A stretch of DNA of 18,857 nucleotides, from assembly GCA_905192805.1 (NCBI GenBank), contig CAJJMF010000025.1, positions 1 through 18,857 on the forward strand. Direction: 5' to 3'. The DNA comes from an uncultured Sutterella sp. (lineage in GTDB: Bacteria > Pseudomonadota > Gammaproteobacteria > Burkholderiales > Burkholderiaceae_F). Below are positions 5,786 through 12,321 of the stretch, one piece after another (position 1 is the first letter of the stretch; every line of letters starts with the position of its first letter). The position numbers were made by a program, and so were the translations under genes. A model generated the notes under the pieces. It did not search any database, had not been told where the DNA came from, and saw only the letters and a list, made by a program, of their open reading frames with translations.

Positions 5786-7905
5786 GGGGTCTCTCCTGAG
5801 AGGGCATTCGTAAAGGAACGAGGTTGGGGTAAGGTTATTTTAAAGCAGGTTTGGCCCTCGTCTTCGGTTGCCACAATGTCGCCCTGATGGGCACGACAAA
5901 TGGCGCGTGAAATCACTAAGCCTAGGCCCGTACCGCCGTTAATGCGCCGGGTACCGCGGTGAATTTGATAAAAGCGATCAAAAATACGTTCCCGCTCATG
6001 GGGTTCAATACCTAAACCACGATCCAAGACATTGATGGTGAGCTGTTCCCCCACCAAGTGAGCACGGATCGTGACCGTGGGTTCCGTGTGGGGACGCGCA
6101 TAGCGGCAGGCGTTCGTGATGAGATTCACAAAGAGTTCGAGCAACGCATGCGGGTCAGCCCAAATACACTCGGCCTCTTCGGGGATGTGTAAAGCGATGG
6201 CAAAGGTATATTTGGTTCGTACTTGGCGAATCGCCCGCTTCAGAATGGGGGTGAGTTGGGTGAAAGTGGGATCGACCGCAAACGATCCTCCGTCAATTTT
6301 CACCACTTTGAGCCAATCCGACACAATGCGTTCCAGGTGATCGAGATCGTGCCGCATCGCGTCCGTCACACTCGCGGGCACACCCGCATTGTTAAGATTC
6401 TCTAACTCCAATTTGCTCGTGGTAATCGGGGTTTTGAGTTCGTGAGCGACAATGCCGATCAAATCGGCCTTCATTTGTTCCAAATTCGCTTTTTGAGTAA
6501 TGTCCCGCACTAAGAGGCAATAACCTTGGCGTAGGGTAGCGCGTCGGGCGGTAAAGCGAATTAATCGACACTCCAGAATTTGAGCTTGTTCCTCAAAGAG
6601 TAAGTGCTCGGAGGGGTTGTCTGCATAAAAGGCCTGCGCTTTGACGAGCAGGGCCTTGAGTCGCTTGTCGGGCAAGAGGGCTCGCGCACTTTGGTTGACT
6701 TGTTGTACGCCCCATGTTTCGTCCAGCAGGAGCACCGCATCGTCCATGGCATCAAACACTTGCCGAAAGAGGAGGGCTTCGGCCGTTAATTCTTGGCTAC
6801 GTTGTTCGACCAAATGGGAGAGCTCACGATTGATGTGTTTGAGCTGATTGATGTGATCGTCGAGCGATTCACGGGTAGCCCGATAGGCGTGCTGGAACTG
6901 ACGTAATTCGTTGGGGCCCTCGTCGATTTCGGTTTCGCGTTTACCGAAGTGGGCGGCGTCCAAGTCTTGAACGAGTTTTCCCAAGGCTCGCTTCAAGGGA
7001 CGGGAGACAAGGCTAGCGATCAGCACGGTAAAGAGCAAAATCAGCACACTATAGAGCGATGTACGCAAAAAGAGCGATTGTTTGATCGCCAGACGACTCG
7101 AGTCCGGTTTCGCCACAATGATGTGCCAGTTGGGTAGGCTCGGGTCCACACTGGGCAATGCGGAGGTCGTAATAAAACGCGAAGTGCCCTCGTAGAGCGT
7201 ACTCGTGCGATTTTTCAATCCCCCATTCCAACGCACAATTTTTCGCTCCGGACTAATCGGGTAGATGATTTGCTGCTCCGAATCGAGCACGATGAGCTCC
7301 ACGCCTTGCTCAGTAAAGTTGGTTTCTAAGTCCGCAAAGAGCCGATTCACTTCGAGAGCACCCGAGAGAATGTAACGTTGTTCCGGCGTAGTGATCGCAA
7401 ACGTCAGGATCGGACTGGTTGGTCCCCGAGAACTCAAAATCACCGGTGAAAAGTACACGGGTCCCGAGGGACGCATCGGCGCAATACGGGCGTGCCATCG
7501 TAGGCTATGGTCTTCCCCACGTTGATGGGTGTTATGGTCGTGGCGCTCGGGGTAAAACGCCAGCACATGGGCTTTTTCTCCGGTGCGCTCATCGATATGG
7601 AGGTTACTTAAAACCGGAAACGACTCCACCGTTTGTTTGAGTAGGGTCTCCACACGATCCGCATCAAGTGTTGGGCTTTGAGCACGTAAGCGTTGAAACT
7701 CCTCACGAGCAAAATGGGCCACATGGCTAATCTGTAACACCCGTTCCCGTATCAGTAATCCGGCCAGTGCAACGGCTTCTTCTTGTTCACGGTCTTTTTG
7801 CTCAATGGTTTTGTCAATATTGGCGTACTCAAAGAGACTCAATGACAAAAACGGTATGAGTGCCGTGGCCGCGAGGACCGCAGTGATGTAGGTACGAAAA
7901 CGCAT
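5782..7905 (-). CDS. Membrane histidine kinase with periplasmic Cache-like sensor and PAS domain
   Basis: The 707-aa product has membrane segment 1 (about 7-26), a periplasmic region of about 250 residues resembling a double Cache domain (AFYPERHDH, SGPVYFSPVILSSRGPTSPILTFAI), membrane segment 2 (about 280-300), a HAMP-like/coiled linker (about 300-375), a PAS domain (about 376-470), HisKA with phospho-acceptor H488 (VAHELKTP) and HATPase_c with N594-N598, D628 (DRGLGI) and GGTGLG (657-662). It is an intact two-component sensor. Double Cache domains commonly bind small carboxylates or amino acids, so the ligand may be the electron acceptor used by the adjacent reductases (inference). The start is uncertain: the ATG at 7903-7905 directly precedes membrane segment 1 but has no Shine-Dalgarno site, while a consensus AGGAGG lies 75 nt further upstream in the same open frame. 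Confidence 0.92.
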   Translation of the reverse strand: MRFRTYITAVLAATALIPFLSLSLFEYANIDKTIEQKDREQEEAVALAGLLIRERVLQISHVAHFAREEFQRLRAQSPTLDADRVETLLKQTVESFPVLSNLHIDERTGEKAHVLAFYPERHDHNTHQRGEDHSLRWHARIAPMRPSGPVYFSPVILSSRGPTSPILTFAITTPEQRYILSGALEVNRLFADLETNFTEQGVELIVLDSEQQIIYPISPERKIVRWNGGLKNRTSTLYEGTSRFITTSALPSVDPSLPNWHIIVAKPDSSRLAIKQSLFLRTSLYSVLILLFTVLIASLVSRPLKRALGKLVQDLDAAHFGKRETEIDEGPNELRQFQHAYRATRESLDDHINQLKHINRELSHLVEQRSQELTAEALLFRQVFDAMDDAVLLLDETWGVQQVNQSARALLPDKRLKALLVKAQAFYADNPSEHLLFEEQAQILECRLIRFTARRATLRQGYCLLVRDITQKANLEQMKADLIGIVAHELKTPITTSKLELENLNNAGVPASVTDAMRHDLDHLERIVSDWLKVVKIDGGSFAVDPTFTQLTPILKRAIRQVRTKYTFAIALHIPEEAECIWADPHALLELFVNLITNACRYARPHTEPTVTIRAHLVGEQLTINVLDRGLGIEPHERERIFDRFYQIHRGTRRINGGTGLGLVISRAICRAHQGDIVATEDEGQTCFKITLPQPRSFTNALSGETP

Positions 7906-7965
7906 AGGCAGAGTCACGGGAAGGGGAGGATGAAATTCATTGTGCCACAGGACTTTATTGCTTGT

Positions 7966-7986
7966 CAGTATTTTTTTTGACCTCCT
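7966..7986 (-). promoter_or_regulatory. Strong Shine-Dalgarno site without a standard start codon, in frame with the kinase
   Basis: On the minus strand AGGAGG (7986-7981) is followed by TC, eight A and then T ACTG. In the kinase frame the next codons are ATA (7971-7969, 9-nt spacing) and CTG (7968-7966, 12-nt spacing); no ATG, GTG or TTG lies within reach. Either the kinase starts at a non-standard codon, or this is a leftover, or the sequence here has an error (the eight-A run is a candidate). Confidence 0.4.
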
Positions 7987-8070
7987 GAAAACCACGTTCC
8001 CGAGCGTAAGGGGTGGACGGGACAAAGGTAAAGAAAATACGTCTTAAGAATTAATAAGGATGGGATAGGT

Positions 8071-8153
8071 CAATCTTAGGGAAACCACCCTTTAGGGATT
8101 ACCCCTAAAGTGTGTTTTAAAACACAAGTTGGACTTTACAGTCGATTTAAAGT
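8071..8153. promoter_or_regulatory. Divergent control region with clustered inverted repeats
   Basis: The 347-nt gap between the kinase (start 7905) and cytochrome 2 (start 8253) holds no convincing gene. Its middle contains CTTTAGGG/CCCTAAAG (8090-8097 and 8103-8110), a perfect 16-bp palindrome (8111-8126) and ACTTTA/TAAAGT (8133-8138 and 8148-8153). TTAGGGA occurs twice directly (8076-8082 and 8092-8098). Both outer repeats share CTTTA...TAAAG half-sites, with 11- and 9-nt spacers. This is the natural place for operators controlling both divergent operons. I see no clear -10/-35 pair on either strand, which would fit an activator-dependent promoter. Confidence 0.5.
8111..8126. promoter_or_regulatory. 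Perfect 16-bp palindrome, candidate operator
   Basis: TGTGTTTTAAAACACA is exactly self-complementary. Size and symmetry suit a dimeric DNA-binding regulator. It does not match the FNR or CRP consensus. OmpR-family proteins usually prefer direct repeats, so a different regulator may bind here. Confidence 0.5.
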
Positions 8154-8199
8154 AGTTGCGAACCGAACGAGTTTCCCCAAAAAACCCGATCGGTAGGAA

Positions 8200-8228
8200 T
8201 GAATGGTTGCCCCAAATTTGGCCATTCA
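8200..8228 (+). repeat. Hairpin in the cytochrome 2 leader
   Basis: TGAATGG (8200-8206) and CCATTCA (8222-8228) form a 7-bp stem; the loop contains the palindrome CCAAATTTGG (8212-8221). It ends 12 nt before the GGAG ribosome binding site of cytochrome 2, so it lies in the 5' untranslated region if transcription starts upstream. Confidence 0.4.
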
Positions 8229-8252
8229 ATTTCACTACTTGGAGACAAAACA

Positions 8253-8612
8253 ATGATCAAACCTGCTGCCGCTTTATTGTTCATGTTGGGCGCAACACTG
8301 GTTGCGAGTACGACCTTTGCCGCCGACACCCATTTTGGTGCCGACCGTCACTTGGCCCGTGGCTTAACCTGTGAAAGCTGCCACGGCAAAAACATGGATA
8401 AGAAGAATCCTGAGCTCCCGACGATTGACACGTGTACGGGTTGCCACAATACCAAGGCGCTTGTGGAAAAAACCAAGAATGTCAAACCGACCAATCCGCA
8501 TATGTCCCCGCACTATCAGGACACGCTCGATTGCATTAACTGCCACGTGCAACACGGACAACCGGAAAACTTCTGCAATCAATGCCACAAGTTTGATTTC
8601 AAAGTCCGCTAA
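8253..8612 (+). CDS. Periplasmic tetraheme cytochrome c (cytochrome 2)
   Basis: A 119-aa exported electron carrier. A Sec signal peptide covers about residues 1-24 (MIKP, hydrophobic core, TTFAAD). Four CxxCH sites lie at about 40-44 (CESCH), 61-65 (CTGCH), 94-98 (CINCH) and 108-112 (CNQCH), with NPHMSPHY histidines typical of the haem domain of flavocytochrome c reductases. The ATG at 8253 has GGAG 8 nt upstream; the frame extends back to 8199, but that start would precede the signal peptide. It is a shorter paralogue of the cytochrome at 2958-3368 and is the first gene of the plus-strand operon, ahead of its flavoprotein. Its role as electron donor to that flavoprotein is inferred from pairing and family knowledge. 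Confidence 0.93.
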   Translation: MIKPAAALLFMLGATLVASTTFAADTHFGADRHLARGLTCESCHGKNMDKKNPELPTIDTCTGCHNTKALVEKTKNVKPTNPHMSPHYQDTLDCINCHVQHGQPENFCNQCHKFDFKVR

Positions 8613-8648
8613 CCCTCAGCAGACAGCTTAAAGACACAGTTTTTTACC

Positions 8649-8666
8649 CCCTTCCTTCGGGAAGGG
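8649..8666 (+). repeat. UUCG-capped hairpin between cytochrome 2 and reductase 2
   Basis: CCCTTCC (8649-8655) and GGAAGGG (8660-8666) form a perfect 7-bp stem capped by TTCG, an especially stable tetraloop when closed by C-G. No T-run follows on the plus strand (a T-run precedes it), so it is unlikely to terminate transcription. It may protect the cytochrome message from 3' decay. Confidence 0.6.
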
Positions 8667-8674
8667 AATCATTT

Positions 8675-8693
8675 CAACGGATGACGTCCGTTG
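8675..8693 (+). repeat. Second hairpin before reductase 2
   Basis: CAACGGA (8675-8681) and TCCGTTG (8687-8693) form a 7-bp stem with a 5-nt loop, ending 8 nt before the GGAG ribosome binding site of reductase 2. With the UUCG hairpin it makes a tandem pair in the 99-nt gap. Confidence 0.55.
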
Positions 8694-8711
8694 AGCACAA
8701 TGGAGACAACG

Positions 8712-10238
8712 ATGACTGATCAATCTCGCCGTAATTTCTTGAAGACGGGCGCTCTCGTGGGCGCCGCCTCGGTCGCTACTGGTATGTCCAAGGCCGCTTT
8801 CTCGGCTGAAGTTCCGCAGAAGTGGGACGAAACGACTGGCTTCTTGATTATTGGTACTGGTTTTGCTGGCTTGGCCGGCGCGCTGGAAGCCCACTACCTT
8901 GGCTTGCCGAGCGACCAGATCATGATTTTGGAAAAGATGCCCACCGCGGGTGGTAACTCCATCATCAATGGTGGTGCGATTGCTGCTGCCGGTACCGACA
9001 TGCAAGCCAAAGAAGGGATTAAGGACTCGGCCGATCTGCTCTACGCAGACATTTTGAAGGCCGGTGGTGGCTTGTGCCATCCTTCGTTAGCCCGTCGTAT
9101 TGCGGATGAATCCGTTTCCAATTACGAATGGCTCCGTGATGAAATTGGGGTGAAGTTCAAGGCCGTGACCTACCACGGTGGTCACTCCGTCAAGCGTAGT
9201 CACGCTGTCGAAAACAACTCCGGTTCGGGTTTCATTCTCCCGATGTTGGCCAAGTTGAAGGAATTCGGTATTCAGCCGCGCCTTCGTGTGATGGTCGATC
9301 AGATTATCGTTGACGACAAGAAGAACGTGCTCGGTGTGAAGGCTCGCACGAACTATCGTTTCGGCAAGGAAGACTCCGGTAAGGTGGTTTACATCCGTGC
9401 GACGAAGGGTGTGTTGTTAGCCTCGGGTGGTTTCTCTCAGAACGTCAAGTATCGTATGTCTCAGGACCCCCGTTTGAACGAGAAGTTCACCTCCACGAAC
9501 CATAAGGGTGCCACCGGTGAAATGACCATGTCTGCTCAGGAAATTGGTGCCAACACGGTTCAGATGGACTGGATTCAGCTCGGTCCGTGGACCTCGCCTG
9601 ACGAAGAAGGTTTCGGCGTGGCTCCGCTCTTCGTGGAATCCGCTGTGGGCTTAGGGCCTATGGTTGATCCGGCTACTGGCAAGCGCTTCATCAAGGAAAC
9701 GGGTAACCGCAAAGTGCGTGCCGACGCTATCGTCGCGATTGGTCACCCCTGCTTGATCTACACGACTGAAGAAAATGTGATGAAGCAGATCGTTGGTAAG
9801 AACATGACCGAAAAACTCTTCGAGCACGCGATGAACTCCAACGTGGTCCGTAAGTTTGCCACCTTGAAGGAATTGGCGGACTTCTATAAGATTCCGTTCG
9901 CAGCGCTCGACGAAACCAACACGAAGTTCAATGGTTACATGAAAGCGAAGAACGACCCGGAATTCGGTTGCCAGTTCTTTGACGGTTCTGCCTTGAACGA
10001 CAAGGGCCCGTTCTACGCTGTTCGCCTCTGGCCGCGTGTCCACCACTGCATGGGTGGGTTGGAAATCAACGACAACGCTCAGGTGATGAGCGTGCGTGGT
10101 ACCCCGATCACGGGGCTCTACGCTGCCGGTGAAGTGACGGGTGGCGTGCACGGTATGGTCCGTCTCGGTACCGTCGCAGTGGCTGACTGCATGATTTTGG
10201 CTCGTGTGGCAGCCCGTGCTGCTTTGAAGAAGGCCTAA
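8712..10238 (+). CDS. Tat-exported FAD-binding fumarate reductase-like flavoprotein (reductase 2)
   Basis: A 508-aa periplasmic flavoprotein, paralogous to reductase 1. The Tat signal is SRRNFLK (5-11) followed by a hydrophobic stretch to about 32. FAD-binding motifs are GTGFAG (48-53), E74 (ILEK), GGNSIINGG (80-88), LLASGGFSQN (235-244) and GLYAAGEVTGGVHG (468-481) with R484. It keeps the active-site RVHHCMGG (442-449) with both histidines and the GKRFIKE loop (323-329). By eye, however, an Asn (355) stands where fumarate reductases carry the acid-catalyst Arg. It is probably a reductase of an unsaturated organic acid other than fumarate. The ATG at 8712 has GGAG 6 nt upstream; an in-frame ATG at 8700 has no such site. 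Codon use (mostly TTC for Phe, many GGT/CGT/AAG) differs from reductase 1 and suggests high expression. It lies between cytochrome 2 and a porin. Confidence 0.92.
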   Translation: MTDQSRRNFLKTGALVGAASVATGMSKAAFSAEVPQKWDETTGFLIIGTGFAGLAGALEAHYLGLPSDQIMILEKMPTAGGNSIINGGAIAAAGTDMQAKEGIKDSADLLYADILKAGGGLCHPSLARRIADESVSNYEWLRDEIGVKFKAVTYHGGHSVKRSHAVENNSGSGFILPMLAKLKEFGIQPRLRVMVDQIIVDDKKNVLGVKARTNYRFGKEDSGKVVYIRATKGVLLASGGFSQNVKYRMSQDPRLNEKFTSTNHKGATGEMTMSAQEIGANTVQMDWIQLGPWTSPDEEGFGVAPLFVESAVGLGPMVDPATGKRFIKETGNRKVRADAIVAIGHPCLIYTTEENVMKQIVGKNMTEKLFEHAMNSNVVRKFATLKELADFYKIPFAALDETNTKFNGYMKAKNDPEFGCQFFDGSALNDKGPFYAVRLWPRVHHCMGGLEINDNAQVMSVRGTPITGLYAAGEVTGGVHGMVRLGTVAVADCMILARVAARAALKKA

Positions 10239-10264
10239 TCGCTCAGAAATAGGCTAAACCATTG

Positions 10265-10300
10265 CATTACGGTCGCTGGCGTGCTCTAGCGACCGTAATG
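10265..10300 (+). repeat. Perfect 13-bp hairpin between reductase 2 and the porin
   Basis: CATTACGGTCGCT (10265-10277) and AGCGACCGTAATG (10288-10300) pair perfectly around a 10-nt loop. No T-run follows; the porin ATG is at 10324. It may uncouple the abundance of reductase and porin mRNA by blocking exonucleases or by partial termination. Confidence 0.75.
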
Positions 10301-10323
10301 TGTACAGACAAGGGAAAAAAACG

Positions 10324-11442
10324 ATGAAAAAGACTCTATTAGCGTTGGCCGTGGCCGCCTTAGCAGCACCGACCTGGGCTGCTGACTCCAATGTGACCGT
10401 TTACGGTTTGATCGACGTGGGCATGAGCTTTGTGCACTCGGATGCCGATAGCGCCCGTGACAGCACCAACAAGTTCTCGATGGAAAATGCGCAGGAATTT
10501 GGTTCCCGTTGGGGCTTGCGCGGTACCGAACAGTTGGGTAACGGTCTCTCGGTGGGCTTTACCTTAGAAAGCGGTTTTGAAAGTGACACGGGTTCGTTGG
10601 ACAGCAAACAAGGGGGACGACTCTTTGGTCGTGAAGCCAGCGTGAACGTGAGTGGCAACTTTGGTACGGTTTGGGCCGGTCGTTTGCCGATTTTCGGTAG
10701 CGTCTTAGGACCCAATGGTTTATTCCGTGCGATCGACCCGATCAATGCGAACTACACCGTTGCCTTTGGTTCGCGCCACGCCACGGCGTCTTTGATGACC
10801 CGTGTGGACAACGCTTTAGCCTATCGCACGCCGACCGTCGGTGGCTTTACGGGTTACGCCATGTACTCCTTTAAGAGCGATGCGACGAAGGCTGGCGACG
10901 AAGGTAAGTCGAGCGCCGAACGCTATGGCTCCTTGGCTTTGCAATTTAAGCAGAGCGCTTTGGAATTGGTCGCCATTGCCGATACGACAAATTGGTCTAA
11001 CACCACGACCAAGACTGATGATGGGTTCACCTTCACGTTGGGCGGCAACTACACGTTTGATAACGGCTTGAAAGTGTTGGCCTTTGGTCAGTACTTTGAC
11101 AACCAGTTCTTGGCGACTCCGCAAGCGGGCGTGACCTGGGATGGTTTGAAGGATTTGCACGTGGATTACGGTTACGTGGATGGATGGGGCGCCAGCATTG
11201 GTGTGAACTACCCGATGTTGGGTGGTGTCGCCAAGGCGAGCTTCAACTACCGCGATATGGATAACCAAGCGGGTGTCGATTTCACGCGCTGGACCGTGGC
11301 TGCTGCTTACGATTATCCGCTCAGCAAGCGTACCGCGGTTTACGTGATGGGTGGCTACTCGCAGGAAAAGGTGGACACGGGGGCTACCTCGGCCAAACCG
11401 AATGGCTATCAGTTAAGCACCGGTATCGTTCATCGCTTCTAA
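10324..11442 (+). CDS. Outer-membrane porin, Burkholderiales general porin family
   Basis: A 372-aa beta-barrel with a signal peptide (1-19, ending PTWA before AD). The mature start NVTVYGLIDVGMSFV, the SRWGLRGTEQLGNGLSVGFTLESGF block, the FGREASVNVSGNFGTVWAGR block and the terminal aromatic residue in VHRF (last four residues) are hallmarks of trimeric Gram-negative porins; the terminal Phe is the outer-membrane insertion signal. AAGGG lies 9 nt before the ATG at 10324; an earlier in-frame start would precede the signal peptide. It follows reductase 2 after 85 nt that contain a strong hairpin, and it ends at a terminator. The probable role is to admit the small anionic acceptor to the periplasm, but it could be a general porin placed here by chance. 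Selectivity cannot be read from the sequence. Confidence 0.93.
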   Translation: MKKTLLALAVAALAAPTWAADSNVTVYGLIDVGMSFVHSDADSARDSTNKFSMENAQEFGSRWGLRGTEQLGNGLSVGFTLESGFESDTGSLDSKQGGRLFGREASVNVSGNFGTVWAGRLPIFGSVLGPNGLFRAIDPINANYTVAFGSRHATASLMTRVDNALAYRTPTVGGFTGYAMYSFKSDATKAGDEGKSSAERYGSLALQFKQSALELVAIADTTNWSNTTTKTDDGFTFTLGGNYTFDNGLKVLAFGQYFDNQFLATPQAGVTWDGLKDLHVDYGYVDGWGASIGVNYPMLGGVAKASFNYRDMDNQAGVDFTRWTVAAAYDYPLSKRTAVYVMGGYSQEKVDTGATSAKPNGYQLSTGIVHRF

Positions 11443-11492
11443 TCGCATGAGAACACAGTTGCCTTATGGGGCAACGTGACGTGCTCAATAAG

Positions 11493-11527
11493 AAACCCCG
11501 TCAGTCGTCAATACTGGCGGGGTTTTT
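11493..11527. terminator. Bidirectional rho-independent terminator between convergent operons
   Basis: AAACCCCG (11493-11500) and CGGGGTTT (11518-11525) pair, and the stem continues inward with CAGT/ACTG after a T-G mismatch. Five T follow on the plus strand (11523-11527). On the minus strand the hairpin is followed by TTTCTTATT, so it can also serve the operon ending at 11555. A smaller hairpin, GTTGCC/GGCAAC (11458-11475), lies just after the porin stop. Confidence 0.88.
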
Positions 11528-11554
11528 GATTTGAAGAGCGACGAATACGTCGTC

Positions 11555-12286
11555 TTAACCAATGCGGAATTCGCCCTTACAGGCACGTACAAAATACGCA
11601 AAGAACGAGCGGTGTTCTGGGTACAAGTGCGCCATCATTTCGGGGTGCCATTGCACGCCAAGTGCGTACGGATGACCTTCAAAGTAAAGTGCTTCGATGA
11701 TTTGATCGGTGGTACTTTCGGCAATGTAATGGACGCCGAGCCCCGGTTTGGCACAGCTTTGGTGGTGGCTCGTGTTGACACCGATTTCCTTCGCCCCTGC
11801 GATTTGCTCAAATAAGGGGGAGTTGAGGCTACGCACTTGATGCACGGGTTCCGTGTAACGATCGGGTTGTGAATGGTTTAAGGGGCTACCCGTTTGACTC
11901 GGAATATCTTGGATCAAGGTACCCCCCGAGAAGGCATTCATGGCTTGCATGCCACGGCAAATCCCAAAGACGGGGATTTTGTCGCGTAAGCAGAGTTGCA
12001 CGAGGGCGCGTTCCGTTGCATCACGTGCTGTGCAGGCGTCACCACATTCCGCTAAACGGGCTTCACCATAGAGGCTCGGTTCAATATCCTCGCCCCCAGA
12101 GAGTAGGACACCATCGACATGACGAAGCACTTCTTCGATGCCCTCGGGGGTCGTTTCCACGGGAAGCAGCACGGGCATGGCGCCCACTTCCATTAAGCTA
12201 TCAAAATAGCGGCGACGCACACCATAGCGCCCCGTGTTTTTATCCCAGTGTGCCGTAATGGCAATAAGGGGGGTAGTTTTACTCAT
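11555..12286 (-). CDS. Peptidase C26 / gamma-glutamyl-GABA hydrolase-like class-I amidotransferase
   Basis: A 243-aa cytosolic hydrolase related to PuuD, which splits gamma-glutamyl bonds. The catalytic triad is visible: C110 in FGICRGMQ, H214 and E216 in VQWHPE. LLSGGEDIEP (61-70) and VNTSHHQ (170-176) are typical of the C26 branch. The ATG at 12284-12286 begins right before the first strand (PLIAITAH); a longer frame would overlap the upstream gene, but no strong ribosome binding site is seen. It starts 35 nt after the DmpA-like gene and is the last gene of the gsi operon. Context suggests it hydrolyses gamma-glutamyl compounds imported by the Gsi transporter. The exact substrate (gamma-Glu-GABA, gamma-glutamyl dipeptides or glutathione itself) is not determined. 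Confidence 0.88.
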   Translation of the reverse strand: MSKTTPLIAITAHWDKNTGRYGVRRRYFDSLMEVGAMPVLLPVETTPEGIEEVLRHVDGVLLSGGEDIEPSLYGEARLAECGDACTARDATERALVQLCLRDKIPVFGICRGMQAMNAFSGGTLIQDIPSQTGSPLNHSQPDRYTEPVHQVRSLNSPLFEQIAGAKEIGVNTSHHQSCAKPGLGVHYIAESTTDQIIEALYFEGHPYALGVQWHPEMMAHLYPEHRSFFAYFVRACKGEFRIG

Positions 12287-12321
12287 AGCAAAAGTATCTG
12301 CGTTAACTAGAGGGAAAGCGT

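Noticed and set aside
7914..7940. Tiny leader frame MNFILPFP upstream of the kinase
   Set aside because: It has no ribosome binding site and only eight codons; there is no evidence that it is translated.
7906..8025. Kinase start as far upstream as 8025
   Set aside because: It would add 40 residues with no family support before the first membrane segment; only the AGGAGG-linked part (from about 7971) deserves consideration.
8076..8110. TTAGGG repeats as a telomere-like or CRISPR-like array
   Set aside because: Only two copies are present, with no regular spacer; they fit better as parts of regulatory half-sites.
8649..8666. UUCG hairpin as a rho-independent terminator
   Set aside because: There is no T-run after the hairpin on either strand; the T-run at 8640-8645 lies before it.
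9651..10151. Minus-strand open frame of 166 codons
   Set aside because: It lies wholly antisense to the conserved FAD-binding end of reductase 2 and resembles no family.
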